A stretch of DNA of 64,000 nt from CALVGQ01 sp964370435. GTDB taxonomy: Bacteria; Bacillota_I; Bacilli_A; Erysipelotrichales; Erysipelotrichaceae. The stretch covers positions 13,981 to 77,980 of the forward strand of contig CAYJJG010000007.1 in assembly GCA_964370435.1 (NCBI GenBank), written 5' to 3'. Shown here piece by piece: positions 49,354 through 59,100 of the stretch. Position numbers and translations under genes: made by a program. The first letter of the stretch is position 1. The number at the start of each line of letters is the position of its first letter. Below the pieces are notes generated by a model. The model saw nothing but the letters and a program-made list of their open reading frames with translations. It did not search any database and was not told the DNA's origin.

Positions 49354-49703
49354 GATGCATCCCCTCTTAATACACTATAATAGTATATACAGTTGCTTAT
49401 TATTTAAGACGACTATTACCTAAGTTGTGGTTATTCCTTTATAATCTAGAAGTTTCAACAAAGAAATTAAAGATAATAAATTTGTAGTCCCTTATCCATT
49501 TTAAAAATACTTTTTCATACCTCTTTATTATAATTATAAGAAATAGCGTTGGAATTAAAGTTACTTCACGTCTTGTTTTTAACCAAACAATATGTTATTA
49601 TTTGGTAGCAATTTATGTTAAAATTAGATTATCATAATCATGTATTAATAAAAATTAATAACTAACCTATATTGGGTCGTTATAGCAATACGGAGGCAGT
49701 ATT
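49354..49703. other. intergenic region upstream of the GGDEF-EAL-PAS gene
   Basis: A 350-nt AT-rich gap between divergent genes. It contains one near-perfect inverted repeat and a possible promoter described separately; no reading frame and no c-di-GMP aptamer were seen. Confidence 0.65.
49582..49624 (+). promoter_or_regulatory. inverted repeat overlapping a candidate promoter
   Basis: ACCAAACAATA-TGT-TATTATTTGGT (49582-49606) is an 11-bp inverted repeat with one mismatch. TTGGTA, its right end, could serve as -35 with TAGATT 17 nt later. It is an operator candidate for the c-di-GMP gene, but no cognate regulator is nearby. Confidence 0.35.
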
Positions 49704-52700
49704 ATGAAAGTAAAGCGTTTTTTTTCAAAACATATAATAACAGTAGTTATTGTATTTTACATAGTTACAATTGGTCTTTTACTAAATTATGTCCATGCTT
49801 TATCAGATGAAGCAATTATTAATTCTACTTTTGACAAAATAGATCAAATTGGATTACAATACCAAACACTATTAACCAATACTTTAAACGAGGCTGCTGA
49901 TGAACTTGAAATTTTTTCAGAGTTTATCGTAGATAATAATATTGATAGCGATAATATAGTTGAATATATGAATTCACAATCCCATGCAACAAACTTTGAC
50001 CAGCTATACTATATTGAATTAGATGGCACTGGTATTTCTAAAAATAATGAAACATTAAATTTCTCTGATAATTTATCATTTCAGTCTGCTCTTAAAAATG
50101 AAACCTATGTAGAAGCTCCCTATATTTCTTTTGAAACCTCCGAAGTTGTTTTCAACTTAGCTATTCCGGTATTGAAAGAGCAGCAACCGATAGCAGTTTT
50201 GTATAGTGAAGTTTCGGTAAATGACTTTTTTGATATCATTTTACGTAATAAAAATTATGAAGGTGATATCTTTTTCGTTGACGACAATTTAAGTATGATT
50301 TTCTCAACAAGTGCTAACCATAGAAATACAAGATCAATTCCAGAAATGGATGTAGCAGAAATGGGCATACATAATGTTATAGAGGCTCAAAACAATATCC
50401 AAAACAAGCAAAATGGTAAATTTCACTATGATTATTTTGGTACATCTAAGGTTATGGTTTATTATCCATTAGAGATGACTAACTTTGCACTGGCCTTAAA
50501 TGCACATACTAATTCTATTAGCAGCGAAATAATAAGAGCTTCGGATTATTTTGTAACAGTAGACTCTATAATTTATTGGACAGTTATTATTCTTGTAATT
50601 TGGATAGCTATTATGCAGCATCATGGAAACAAGCGTATCTTAAAACTGGCTTATTATGATGCTTTGACTGAGCTTCCCAATATGACTAAGTTGAAAATAG
50701 ATATGGAGATTATTTTAAAGAAAAACAATAATAAAGAATATTCTATCATTATATTTGACATAGCAAACTTTAAAGCGATCAATGAAATCTTCGGCTACGC
50801 TACTGGCGATGCTGTTTTAAAATCACTTAAAGGTTATTGTGATATGGTTCAAATTCCATCTTTAATTACTTCACGCATCGGTGATGATAAATTTGCAATG
50901 TTTGCCCTAAGTGAAGTATTAGACGATTTAGACAAGATTTTAGTCAATGTCATGGATTATTATGACACTGTGTTGCCTGAATTAAAAGACTATGCTGCAA
51001 CATATAAAATAGGTAGATACAAAATTGATAAAGGTGATACCAATGTTGAAGAAATTATAAGTAAAGTTAATCTTGCACATAATAAAGCTAAAGAAACAAG
51101 TGGCGAGTTTCTATGTGAATATGATGATAAATTTAAAAAAATTCTACAAGCCGAAGCAGAGATTACTAATAGAACAAATTCTGCCCTCGCTAACAAAGAG
51201 TTCAAAACATATTTTCAGCCAAAATTTGAAATATCAGAAAACAAACTGATTGGTGCTGAAGCTCTTGTTCGTTGGGTAGAACCTACTGGCGAAATTAAAT
51301 ATCCAAATGATTTTATCCCACTTTTTGAACGTAATGGATTTATTGTTCAACTTGATAATTACATACTTGAGCAAGTATGTATAACTCTTCGAAAATGGAA
51401 TGATGAAGGTTTACGCATGATTCCTATTTCGGTCAATTGCTCAAGGCTTAATTTACAAAATCCTAACTTTGTACAGGAATTTGTAGCAACCGTAAACAAA
51501 TACAATATAGAGCACAAATATATTGAAATAGAACTTACAGAGTCTACCACAATAGAAAATGCAAAAATGGTTGAACAAGTTTTAGTTGAATTACATAATG
51601 AAGGTTTCAGAATTGCTATTGATGATTTTGGATCAGGATATTCTTCGTTAGGCATGTTGACAAAATTTCAAGTTGATACACTTAAAATGGATAGAAGTTT
51701 CTTTGTAGACGGAAAAAATACCAGGCGTGATGGTATGCTTATTGACAGCATTGTAAAAATGGCACATAACCTAAAAATGCATGTTGTGGCTGAAGGTATT
51801 GAAACAGAAAAACAAATTGAATTTCTTCGTTCTATGAACTGTGATGCTGTTCAGGGTTACTGCTATGATAAACCCATGTCAATTGACCAATTTGAAGAAA
51901 AATATCGTGCTGAGATGGAAGTAAGTGATAATGGCACATTTAGTCTTCCTCTTATAAGTCGCATCAATGATGTAAAGTATGCAATTTCTTTTGTACCCAG
52001 TGGTTTTCTTGTAGCAAAACTTGATGAACATTTTACATTAGTTGAAGCAAATGATTATTATTTTGAAATGATTGGTTATACAAGGGAAGAAGTAAGAGAT
52101 GATTTCAAAAATCAAGGTCTTAGCCTTATGACTCCTGAAAAAAGAGAAGAAACAGTAACATACTTTAAAAAACAAATGCAAGAAAATCCAAAAGGACAAA
52201 TGAATTTCACTACACCGTTCACAACAAAGTCTGGAGAAATACTTGTATTTGAATTTAATGGTAAGGTTGCTGAAGATGAACATGGAGAATTACGTCTTTA
52301 TACTTCTGTCATGGATATTACAGATTACATCAGGAAAGACAATAAGTTACAAAATGAGAAAGACTTTAATGCACGCATTGCAGCACTCACAAACAATGCA
52401 TTCTTCGAATACGACAGAGAATTAGATATGCTTCACTTTTCTATGGATTTTGCAGAGAGATTTAAAATCCCTAATATCATCGAAAACCTAATGAGCACGC
52501 GTGTTTTCAAGGACTTTTTAGTTGAACATATAAGAACTACTCCTAGTAGTTCCTTACAAATTAAGGGAGATGGAGCATTTTGTGCAAAGCTGCCTAGTGG
52601 CGATCTAGTTTGGTATGATTACAGCTACAAAACTATTTATGATGAGTTTAAGAAAAAAGAAATAATTGTAGGTCTAATGATAGAGTCAACAGATCGAAAT

Positions 52701-52709
52701 AAAAGCTAA
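49704..52709 (+). CDS. membrane sensor GGDEF-EAL-PAS protein
   Basis: A 1001-residue c-di-GMP enzyme. A membrane helix (12-31), an extracellular Cache-like sensor (about 35-285) and a second helix (288-306) precede the GGDEF domain (about 315-475), whose motif is IGDDKF, altered from GGDEF, so cyclase activity is doubtful. The EAL domain (about 490-735) has GAEALVRW, VNCSRL, ELTEST, IDDFGSGYSS, LKMDRSF, VAEGIET and QGYCYDKP, all key residues present. A PAS domain (about 770-890) and a second PAS-like region (about 890-1001) end the protein; C-terminal PAS domains after EAL are an unusual order. It probably degrades c-di-GMP on an extracellular signal. CGGAGG site. Confidence 0.88.
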   Translation: MKVKRFFSKHIITVVIVFYIVTIGLLLNYVHALSDEAIINSTFDKIDQIGLQYQTLLTNTLNEAADELEIFSEFIVDNNIDSDNIVEYMNSQSHATNFDQLYYIELDGTGISKNNETLNFSDNLSFQSALKNETYVEAPYISFETSEVVFNLAIPVLKEQQPIAVLYSEVSVNDFFDIILRNKNYEGDIFFVDDNLSMIFSTSANHRNTRSIPEMDVAEMGIHNVIEAQNNIQNKQNGKFHYDYFGTSKVMVYYPLEMTNFALALNAHTNSISSEIIRASDYFVTVDSIIYWTVIILVIWIAIMQHHGNKRILKLAYYDALTELPNMTKLKIDMEIILKKNNNKEYSIIIFDIANFKAINEIFGYATGDAVLKSLKGYCDMVQIPSLITSRIGDDKFAMFALSEVLDDLDKILVNVMDYYDTVLPELKDYAATYKIGRYKIDKGDTNVEEIISKVNLAHNKAKETSGEFLCEYDDKFKKILQAEAEITNRTNSALANKEFKTYFQPKFEISENKLIGAEALVRWVEPTGEIKYPNDFIPLFERNGFIVQLDNYILEQVCITLRKWNDEGLRMIPISVNCSRLNLQNPNFVQEFVATVNKYNIEHKYIEIELTESTTIENAKMVEQVLVELHNEGFRIAIDDFGSGYSSLGMLTKFQVDTLKMDRSFFVDGKNTRRDGMLIDSIVKMAHNLKMHVVAEGIETEKQIEFLRSMNCDAVQGYCYDKPMSIDQFEEKYRAEMEVSDNGTFSLPLISRINDVKYAISFVPSGFLVAKLDEHFTLVEANDYYFEMIGYTREEVRDDFKNQGLSLMTPEKREETVTYFKKQMQENPKGQMNFTTPFTTKSGEILVFEFNGKVAEDEHGELRLYTSVMDITDYIRKDNKLQNEKDFNARIAALTNNAFFEYDRELDMLHFSMDFAERFKIPNIIENLMSTRVFKDFLVEHIRTTPSSSLQIKGDGAFCAKLPSGDLVWYDYSYKTIYDEFKKKEIIVGLMIESTDRNKS

Positions 52710-52732
52710 TTATACTATCTCGTAATCAGCAA

Positions 52733-52768
52733 AAACAGAGTAGCCCCTGAGGTCACTCTGTTTTTTTT
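52733..52768 (+). terminator. terminator of the GGDEF-EAL-PAS gene
   Basis: ACAGAGT / ACTCTGT stem with a 13-nt loop, followed by eight T. Confidence 0.88.
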
Positions 52769-52973
52769 AATAGTATCTGCGATAACATCTGCATACAGCC
52801 GATAAGAAGTCCAGTGATGAGAAAAAAGAAAATCCATGTGTTCACACTAATACTTGGTACTATATTGTATCAATATAGCTTGTATGCTATAATTGAACAG
52901 GTTATTTTCACATTATTTATATTATATTTATTGTTTATGTAACACTGTTAAGTAAAAGGAGATATCATTAAAA

Positions 52974-54833
52974 ATGAAAAAATTTATATTATCGTTTGCA
53001 GTTTGTTGCTTACTTTTTGGTTTTATGCCTACAAACATATTTGCAAACAATGAACAAATGCCAAATGAAGGTGAAATGTCTGTTGCGCTGCAAGTGCTAC
53101 CCCATTTCATCGAACCCAATACACCAGAAATTACAAGCAGTGATATACAAAACCCTGTTGTAGACATTGCCGTGAATAGTCTTTATCTAAGAGATAACCT
53201 CACAAGTATGCAGTACTCTTTTGATAATACCCTATGGATTGATTACACAGGTGAAGTGACCATACATGGCACAACCACTGAAAATTTCGTGCAGTTGCAA
53301 AGCGGTGTACACAATATCACCTTAGACGGTGTGAGCATCAATACTACAACTGCCTCTGAAGCTGCCTTTGATATACAAGGCGACGCTACAGCAAACATCA
53401 CCCTTAAGGACGACAGTGTAAATACACTAACAAGTAAAGGTTCTTTTGCAGGCTTACAAGTGCAGCATAAAAATGGCAGTATTGCCACCCTTAATATAAC
53501 AGATCTTGGCAACGGCTCACTCGTTGCCACTGGTTCCTTTGGTGGAGCCGGTATTGGTGGTGGTCATAGTGTTTCCGCTGGCATTGTAACAATAGCAGGT
53601 GGCATTGTAACTGCCATTGGAAAAGATACAGGTTCAGGCATTGGTGGTGGCGTTTACGGCGCTGGTGCCACAGTAACTATAAGTGGCGGCACTGTAATAG
53701 CCACAAGCGCAGGCGCCACAGCCATAGGATCCGGTAATAATAGCACTAATTATGGCTCATTTACCACAACAGCTGCAGATGGCACAAAAGGTAATGCCTT
53801 TATTGTTGCTTCAACCAGTAGTAATAACAGAAAAATTGGAGATACAAGTAAAATAGGAGAATGGCAAGGTATAATTTTCGAGGGCAATGTTGGACATGTA
53901 TATGGCTCACCTACTCTTTCAGTAAATGCCGAAATACCTAATGGTAAAACTCTCACCGTAGAAACCAATCGCAACTTCACTATAGACGTAGCAGCAACTT
54001 TAACAAACAACGGTACACTTATAAATGACGGCACATTTATAAACGATGGTACACTAACCGGTTCAGGCGTACTAGATGGCAACGGAATATTTCAAACAAC
54101 CCGTCTAGAACCGGGAAATATAGTCTTACAAAACAGTTATGAATATACCGGAATCCCCATAACTGTAACACCTACTATAAGTGGTGGTATCATCGCAATG
54201 GGTAAGATGTTTAATGCAGTAGACACAGGATGGACCTATTTTTGCGAGATAAATAATGCTGGGACGTGGCAAAACAGTACTGTACAAGAAATAGGCGACT
54301 ACCGTTTTCGTTACCAAAAAACAGGAATGTATGATGTAACACAAAGCTTTGTGGTGACAAACGATTTACGCCGTGGAGGCGATTTCCCATATAACCCTAT
54401 AGGCACTTTAAACAAGGACGATTCTAGCTTGCCTGATGGAACATCGCTAAAAGACGAAGGTACTGTGATAATAACAAACCTAATACTAGACAAGTTTAAA
54501 GCCGAGGCAAAAAACCTGGCTATGTCAGAAGAAATAGTTTATATTCATGACCTAGAACTAGTAAATACAGCTGATGACAGCGATGCCACACCAGATGCAC
54601 AGACACGCATACGTATCGATGTGCCAGGACTTTTATCAATCGACAAGGCATGGGTTCTACACGAGCTTGCAGACGGCAGCATAGAAAAATATGAGGCAGA
54701 GTGTTATAACGGATATTTACTCTTTACCCCTACATCCTTTTCTGTATATTCTGTGGTAGTAGATTGGGCATCTCGTGGTGGTTCCTCAACACACAACCCA
54801 TCAATTGCACCACTTACAGGAGTTTATAACTAA
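52974..54833 (+). CDS. secreted beta-helix-like surface protein
   Basis: A 619-residue exported protein with signal peptide MKKFILSFAVCCLLFGFMPTNIFA. Residues about 60-270 are a right-handed parallel beta-helix-like, Gly/Thr-rich region (ITLDGVSINT, ANITLKDDS, GAGIGGG, VTISGGTV) of the carbohydrate-binding/pectin-lyase-like type found in clostridial cell-wall proteins. A second beta-rich part follows (300-460), with a short NDGTFINDGTLTGSG repeat, then a C-terminal domain (about 490-600). There is no LPXTG motif and no C-terminal helix, so it may be released or non-covalently bound. Codons ending in C (GGC, GCC, ACC) are much commoner than in neighbours, which suggests transfer. A distant AAGGAG precedes the ATG. 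Confidence 0.78.
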   Translation: MKKFILSFAVCCLLFGFMPTNIFANNEQMPNEGEMSVALQVLPHFIEPNTPEITSSDIQNPVVDIAVNSLYLRDNLTSMQYSFDNTLWIDYTGEVTIHGTTTENFVQLQSGVHNITLDGVSINTTTASEAAFDIQGDATANITLKDDSVNTLTSKGSFAGLQVQHKNGSIATLNITDLGNGSLVATGSFGGAGIGGGHSVSAGIVTIAGGIVTAIGKDTGSGIGGGVYGAGATVTISGGTVIATSAGATAIGSGNNSTNYGSFTTTAADGTKGNAFIVASTSSNNRKIGDTSKIGEWQGIIFEGNVGHVYGSPTLSVNAEIPNGKTLTVETNRNFTIDVAATLTNNGTLINDGTFINDGTLTGSGVLDGNGIFQTTRLEPGNIVLQNSYEYTGIPITVTPTISGGIIAMGKMFNAVDTGWTYFCEINNAGTWQNSTVQEIGDYRFRYQKTGMYDVTQSFVVTNDLRRGGDFPYNPIGTLNKDDSSLPDGTSLKDEGTVIITNLILDKFKAEAKNLAMSEEIVYIHDLELVNTADDSDATPDAQTRIRIDVPGLLSIDKAWVLHELADGSIEKYEAECYNGYLLFTPTSFSVYSVVVDWASRGGSSTHNPSIAPLTGVYN

Positions 54834-54885
54834 CTACAATAGGTCATCTGATTTCCATAACTGCAATCATGGAGATAGTAAAAAA

Positions 54886-54918
54886 ACAGTGTACAATATA
54901 ATTTGTACACTGTTTTTG
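54886..54918 (+). terminator. terminator of the secreted beta-helix-like gene
   Basis: ACAGTGTACAA / TTGTACACTGT stem with a 6-nt loop, followed by five T and preceded by A-run. Confidence 0.9.
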
Positions 54919-55107
54919 TCTGTGCCCTTTTTTATTATGGCAATTTTTTGATATTATTTATAAAAGAACTCTCTTTAAACGGACTGTATGACAACCTTTA
55001 ATACCGTCCCTAACTTGAAACACTAACAATAAGTGGTTTTAATACATTACAAATTAATATGGCAAGAAAATCATATAATACTATGATACCTGTAGGTATG
55101 TCACAAG

Positions 55108-55134
55108 GAAAAAGAAGCCCAAAACGCAGGCTCC
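55108..55134 (-). terminator. terminator of the P-loop kinase gene
   Basis: GGAGCC / GGCTTC stem (one G-U pair) with a 9-nt loop, followed on the minus strand by TTTTTCC. Confidence 0.65.
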
Positions 55135-55137
55135 TCC

Positions 55138-55692
55138 TTATTTAAAATCAAATTTTTCTTTAATGATTTTTGCAACTTCTATTGCATCAATATCTGTATT
55201 TTCAATCCTTAAATAATTATCAAAAGGGACTTCACCTTTTTCGCTAACTAATCGATACTTAGCGTCTTCTCTTAAAATTAAAAACTCTGATAAATTAATG
55301 TCTTGTTTTGATTTTTTATTTTTTTGCCTATTTTCACTCTTATTGCGTTGCAGTCTTATTTCTTGTGGAGCAATCAGTTCTACACAATAAAATTCTGTTT
55401 CATAGGGTTCAAATATTTCTTTTACTGATTGAATATAATCCCAATCTTCTTGTTGATCAAATGCCCACATATAAGTGAAGATCATTCCATAATTTTCTGA
55501 TTTTGCGAATTCTTCAAAAATAACTTTTCTTAATTTATCAACTGCTTCACCATTGGGTTTGCCAAATACATCCAAAACGGGCTCAATCGTCATATGATTA
55601 TGAAAAAGTCTAAGATTTGTAAACTTCATCAGTTCTTGCCCAACAGTCATTTTACCAACTGCGCCACTACCTATCAAAAATAATAATTTCAT
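55138..55692 (-). CDS. shikimate-kinase-like P-loop protein
   Basis: A 184-residue AAA/shikimate-kinase-like NTP-binding protein. LFLIGSGAVGKMTVG is the Walker A loop; RLFHNHMTIEP follows, then MIFTYMWAFDQQED as the Walker B-like strand and RLQRNKSENRQKNKKSKQDI, an Arg/Lys-rich lid. The FHNH segment is typical of a small group annotated as AAA-family or shikimate kinases in Bacillota; the substrate is unknown, possibly a small molecule. AAAGGGG site. Single gene. Confidence 0.85.
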   Translation of the reverse strand: MKLLFLIGSGAVGKMTVGQELMKFTNLRLFHNHMTIEPVLDVFGKPNGEAVDKLRKVIFEEFAKSENYGMIFTYMWAFDQQEDWDYIQSVKEIFEPYETEFYCVELIAPQEIRLQRNKSENRQKNKKSKQDINLSEFLILREDAKYRLVSEKGEVPFDNYLRIENTDIDAIEVAKIIKEKFDFK

Positions 55693-56197
55693 TGTTTCCC
55701 CTTTCCTTGACTATATCAATTCTAATTTTTTTAAAAAACATTATTTTTTAATTCATTTTCTTTGGTCACTTAGAAGAAACCAACATAGAAAAAGTCTTTT
55801 TCATGAAAACTATCCTCTATTTTATCACTGTAACAGTGCGTACAATAATACCTCTCCATTTTTTCACATTAATATAATAATTATAATGTTATGTTATGAA
55901 AAAATAGAATTACAACAATTTGCACGACACCTATTATAGGTAATCCGACTGTGAAGTAATCTTTATTTATCTTACGCCTCCCTCTTTTATTATTCTAACA
56001 AACTCTTTACTACACCTTCAAGTGATTTAATATAATCTTTTTCACTCTAACTCATGTTTTTATTTATATTTAGAACACTTAATGAAGCAGTTTGTACAGA
56101 TTCACTGCTTGGAAATCTTGATTTAAAAAAAGAAAAAGACCTATTAGCATTCATCAAGTTTAAACACTTGTCTGAACTAATAGATCTATCTATGTTT
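55693..56197. other. long non-coding gap with decayed sequence
   Basis: About 500 nt, AT-rich, upstream of the kinase gene and downstream of the giant surface gene. It contains the decayed coding remnant at 55881-56055 described separately. A plus-strand frame at 56054-56236 overlaps the end of the giant gene and has no ribosome site, so it is not called. Confidence 0.6.
55881..56055 (-). pseudogene. decayed regulator tail plus small membrane-peptide remnant
   Basis: On the minus strand a short frame reads SEKDYIKSLEGVVKSLLE-stop (55990-56046), resembling the last helix of MarR/PadR-type regulators; an in-frame TAG precedes it. After GGGAGG a second frame of 29 codons (55881-55970) begins with ATA where ATG is expected and encodes NKDYFTVGLPIIGVVQIVV, a single hydrophobic helix, then stops. 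The RBS-like spacing suggests an old two-gene unit in decay. Alternative: chance AT-rich frames. Confidence 0.3.
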
Positions 56198-59100
56198 TTA
56201 ATCTATACTTTCTACACTTCCATTTTTATTTTTTGATAATATTATCGCTAATATATCTACAACAAGAAGCATACTGAATATTAAACTGTATTCATCAAAC
56301 ATAGCCATCGGGTTTGTAAAGTCTTGGGTTACAAACAACAATACTATGGAAATCAAGGCTAGTAAAATCAATATAATTGAATGTCTTTTCCTTTTAGCAC
56401 TATATTTTTCTTTAGTTTCTTCATCAAATCTATCTACTTCACTTTTTTTCTTTTTAAATAAAACTAGATAAGCTAATGCATTTATACATAAAATAATTAC
56501 AGTAATTAAATTAAATATGCTCCACACATCTGCTTCTTCCCATTGATATGCACTAACCGGAACTCCATTTTCCACTATTATTGACGTGGTGTATGTTTCT
56601 TCTCCAACTTGCATAGTAATCTTGTGTTCTCCATCTGGTAATGTTGAAAGGAACTCTTCTTCAAACACTATTCCTGTTTCAGTGATAGTGAAATCGTCTG
56701 GAGAAAGCTCAGTTCCATCCACTTCAATTTTTGGTGGTTCTTGGTTTTCTGGTTGAACCGGTGGAGAAGGCAATTCTCCATCATCAAGATCAATAAGCGG
56801 CTTATCTGGCGTAGGTGTTGGTGTTGGGCTTACTTCTGGCTTCACGGTTTCATTTGGCATTTGTGTTTCAACCGGCTCTGTCGTCGGCAATGGTGTTGAA
56901 GACGGTGTAGTGGTTGGCTCTTGTGTTTCATTCGGATCGGTTGTCGGTAATGGTATCGGTGATGGGGTTGGGGTTGGTTCTATATTGTCAGTCGGTGGGA
57001 TAATAATCACACTAAATGAATATAGATACTCCCCTACTTTGACTCCATCTTCGTTTACTTTTGTAAGCTCAACATACGCTATTTCCATGTTTTCGCTAAC
57101 AGTCTTATTCCATGTACCATTTCTAAATCCACTATTTGCTTTCATTCCAGTTGGAACTCCAGTTATTTTTCCTTTTGCATCAATTTCATTTGACCAACCA
57201 TCATTTTCATTATAGAAAGTGATAATTTTTTGAATAGTATCCGTTTCATTATCTGCCCATGTACCATTTTTAATATCAAACTGTATTATTGCTTGATATT
57301 TATCTGGAATATTATCAGGCTGATTAATACTTGGGATGCCATCTATTGTTTCACCTTCACCTAAGATATCCTCTTCGAATACCGCATTTAAGGTGTAATT
57401 ATCTGGACCATTTTCATTATCAGTATTTTGAGTTAATTCCCACCCCATAAACACCGATAAATCTTTGGTAAGATTTTTAACCATATTGTCTCCAGTATAA
57501 TTTAATACTAATTTATTAAAATCACTAATAATAGTTCCTTCTGTCATTTGGTCTGATGTACCACCATTTAAGTTTATCGTGATAGTACTTTCATAGTCGA
57601 TTTTTTCATCGTCGATGACTAATTTTCCTAAATCTTCATCAAAAGTATAGTATTCTATTGTAGGCTTTTCAACAAATGAATGCACATAGCTCTTAAATGG
57701 TTCTAAGCTTGAAATATCACCATCCGTGGTTTTTGTGATTTTTGTTGGAATTGTAATGCTTTCTACAGCTACAGTACTTTCATACCACTTACCTGTATAA
57801 TTCGAATAATTGGCATCTGCTTTCATTCCTACTGGCGTTTCATTTAAATTAGCCTCCGCACCTGTTTTATTAGATAGGCTTCCACTTGAATCTCTAAACG
57901 TGATTACTTCAATTATTCTTTCATCACTTAAGTCATTCCATACTCCATTTTCAATATCATAATAAATAACCGCTTGATATTTATCTGCTACTCCATCTGG
58001 CTCAAATTCATTTCCTATTGTATCAACTAGATAATTTGCAGTTAATGTTATTTGTCCATTCTCTTTTTCATTCCATGTCCAACCAATAAAAACAGCATTA
58101 TCTTTAGTTGGATTTTTTAATTCACTAGCATTTGCAAAGGTATAATCTTCTTTTACAGCATGAAGTTCTTCATTTTCATCTCCATAAGGATTGCCACTAA
58201 ATGATCCGCCATTTAGTATTAAATCTATCCTTGTACCGTATGTCACTGTTTTACTAGCTTTATTAAATACTTCTCCTGTTGATGATTCTCCACTTTCATT
58301 AAACTCAACAGTTTGACTGCGAAGTGAGAACACATATACATAGATTTGTGGTCCCTCTAAATCATCATAATGACTTGTTTTTGTGATAACACTAGGTGGT
58401 ATATTTCCATTTGAAGTAAGTTTTATTAAATCTCCTTCTTCGCTTTCATAATACCACTCTCCGCTATTTAATAAGTAGCCATTATCGATATCTGCTACCA
58501 TACCTGTCGGAACATTAAGGTTTGCCACTAAATCATCGCTTGATTCAGATTCTTCAAATACTAGCTTTTGTTCGATATTTTCAATATCTGCATTATCATT
58601 ACTCCATGTACCACCCACAACTTTGAAAACAATTATATCTTTTTCAACGAACTGTGCTACAAGGGTTATAGGCTCATTAGGCATTAATGAATTGCTTATT
58701 TCCCATACAGCTCCATCTTCTAATTTCCAACCTGCAAAAGTTAAATCATTATTATTTGCATAATTTTTAACACTCTGTAAAACACCACTTGGCACTGCGA
58801 CTAGCTCATCAACGTTATTCTCTGCACTTACATTGCTTTCACCTTCAACTTTAAATGTTACCAAAGGAATCCACTTAGCATAGAATGTAACATCATAATT
58901 TGGTGTTATATAGCTATTAAAATCTATCTCTCTATTGTGTGAAGCTGGATTTTTTAATACATACCATCCATCAAAAACAAATCCCTCTCGAATTAAATTA
59001 GTTGGTATGGCATTTATTAAATCCTGTTCTTCCGATAATTTTGTTCCCTCAATTACATCTTCTATAACTACATTACTAGGAGATTTTTCATAGTTATAAT

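Larger units (their letters stand above)
54834..55137. other. intergenic region with two terminators
   Basis: A gap of about 300 nt between convergent genes. It has the terminator of the secreted protein on the left, the terminator of the kinase gene on the right and an isolated ATACCT-GT-AGGTAT palindrome at 55086-55099. No reading frame or repeat is convincing. Confidence 0.65.

Noticed and set aside
49607..49703. possible c-di-GMP riboswitch in the leader of the GGDEF-EAL-PAS gene
   Set aside because: Neither the GEMM-I nor GEMM-II core was found; the leader is short and AT-rich.
52753..52845. 30-residue hydrophobic minus-strand frame, toxin-like in shape
   Set aside because: It starts with GTG, has no ribosome site, overlaps the terminator of the GGDEF-EAL-PAS gene, and no antisense RNA or repeat was seen.
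53750..54082. 110-codon minus-strand frame inside the secreted beta-helix-like gene
   Set aside because: It mirrors the repetitive Gly/Thr codons of the real gene; no start signal.
56054..56236. 60-codon plus-strand frame
   Set aside because: No ribosome site, overlaps the 3' end of the giant surface gene, no recognisable motif; possibly a remnant but not supportable.
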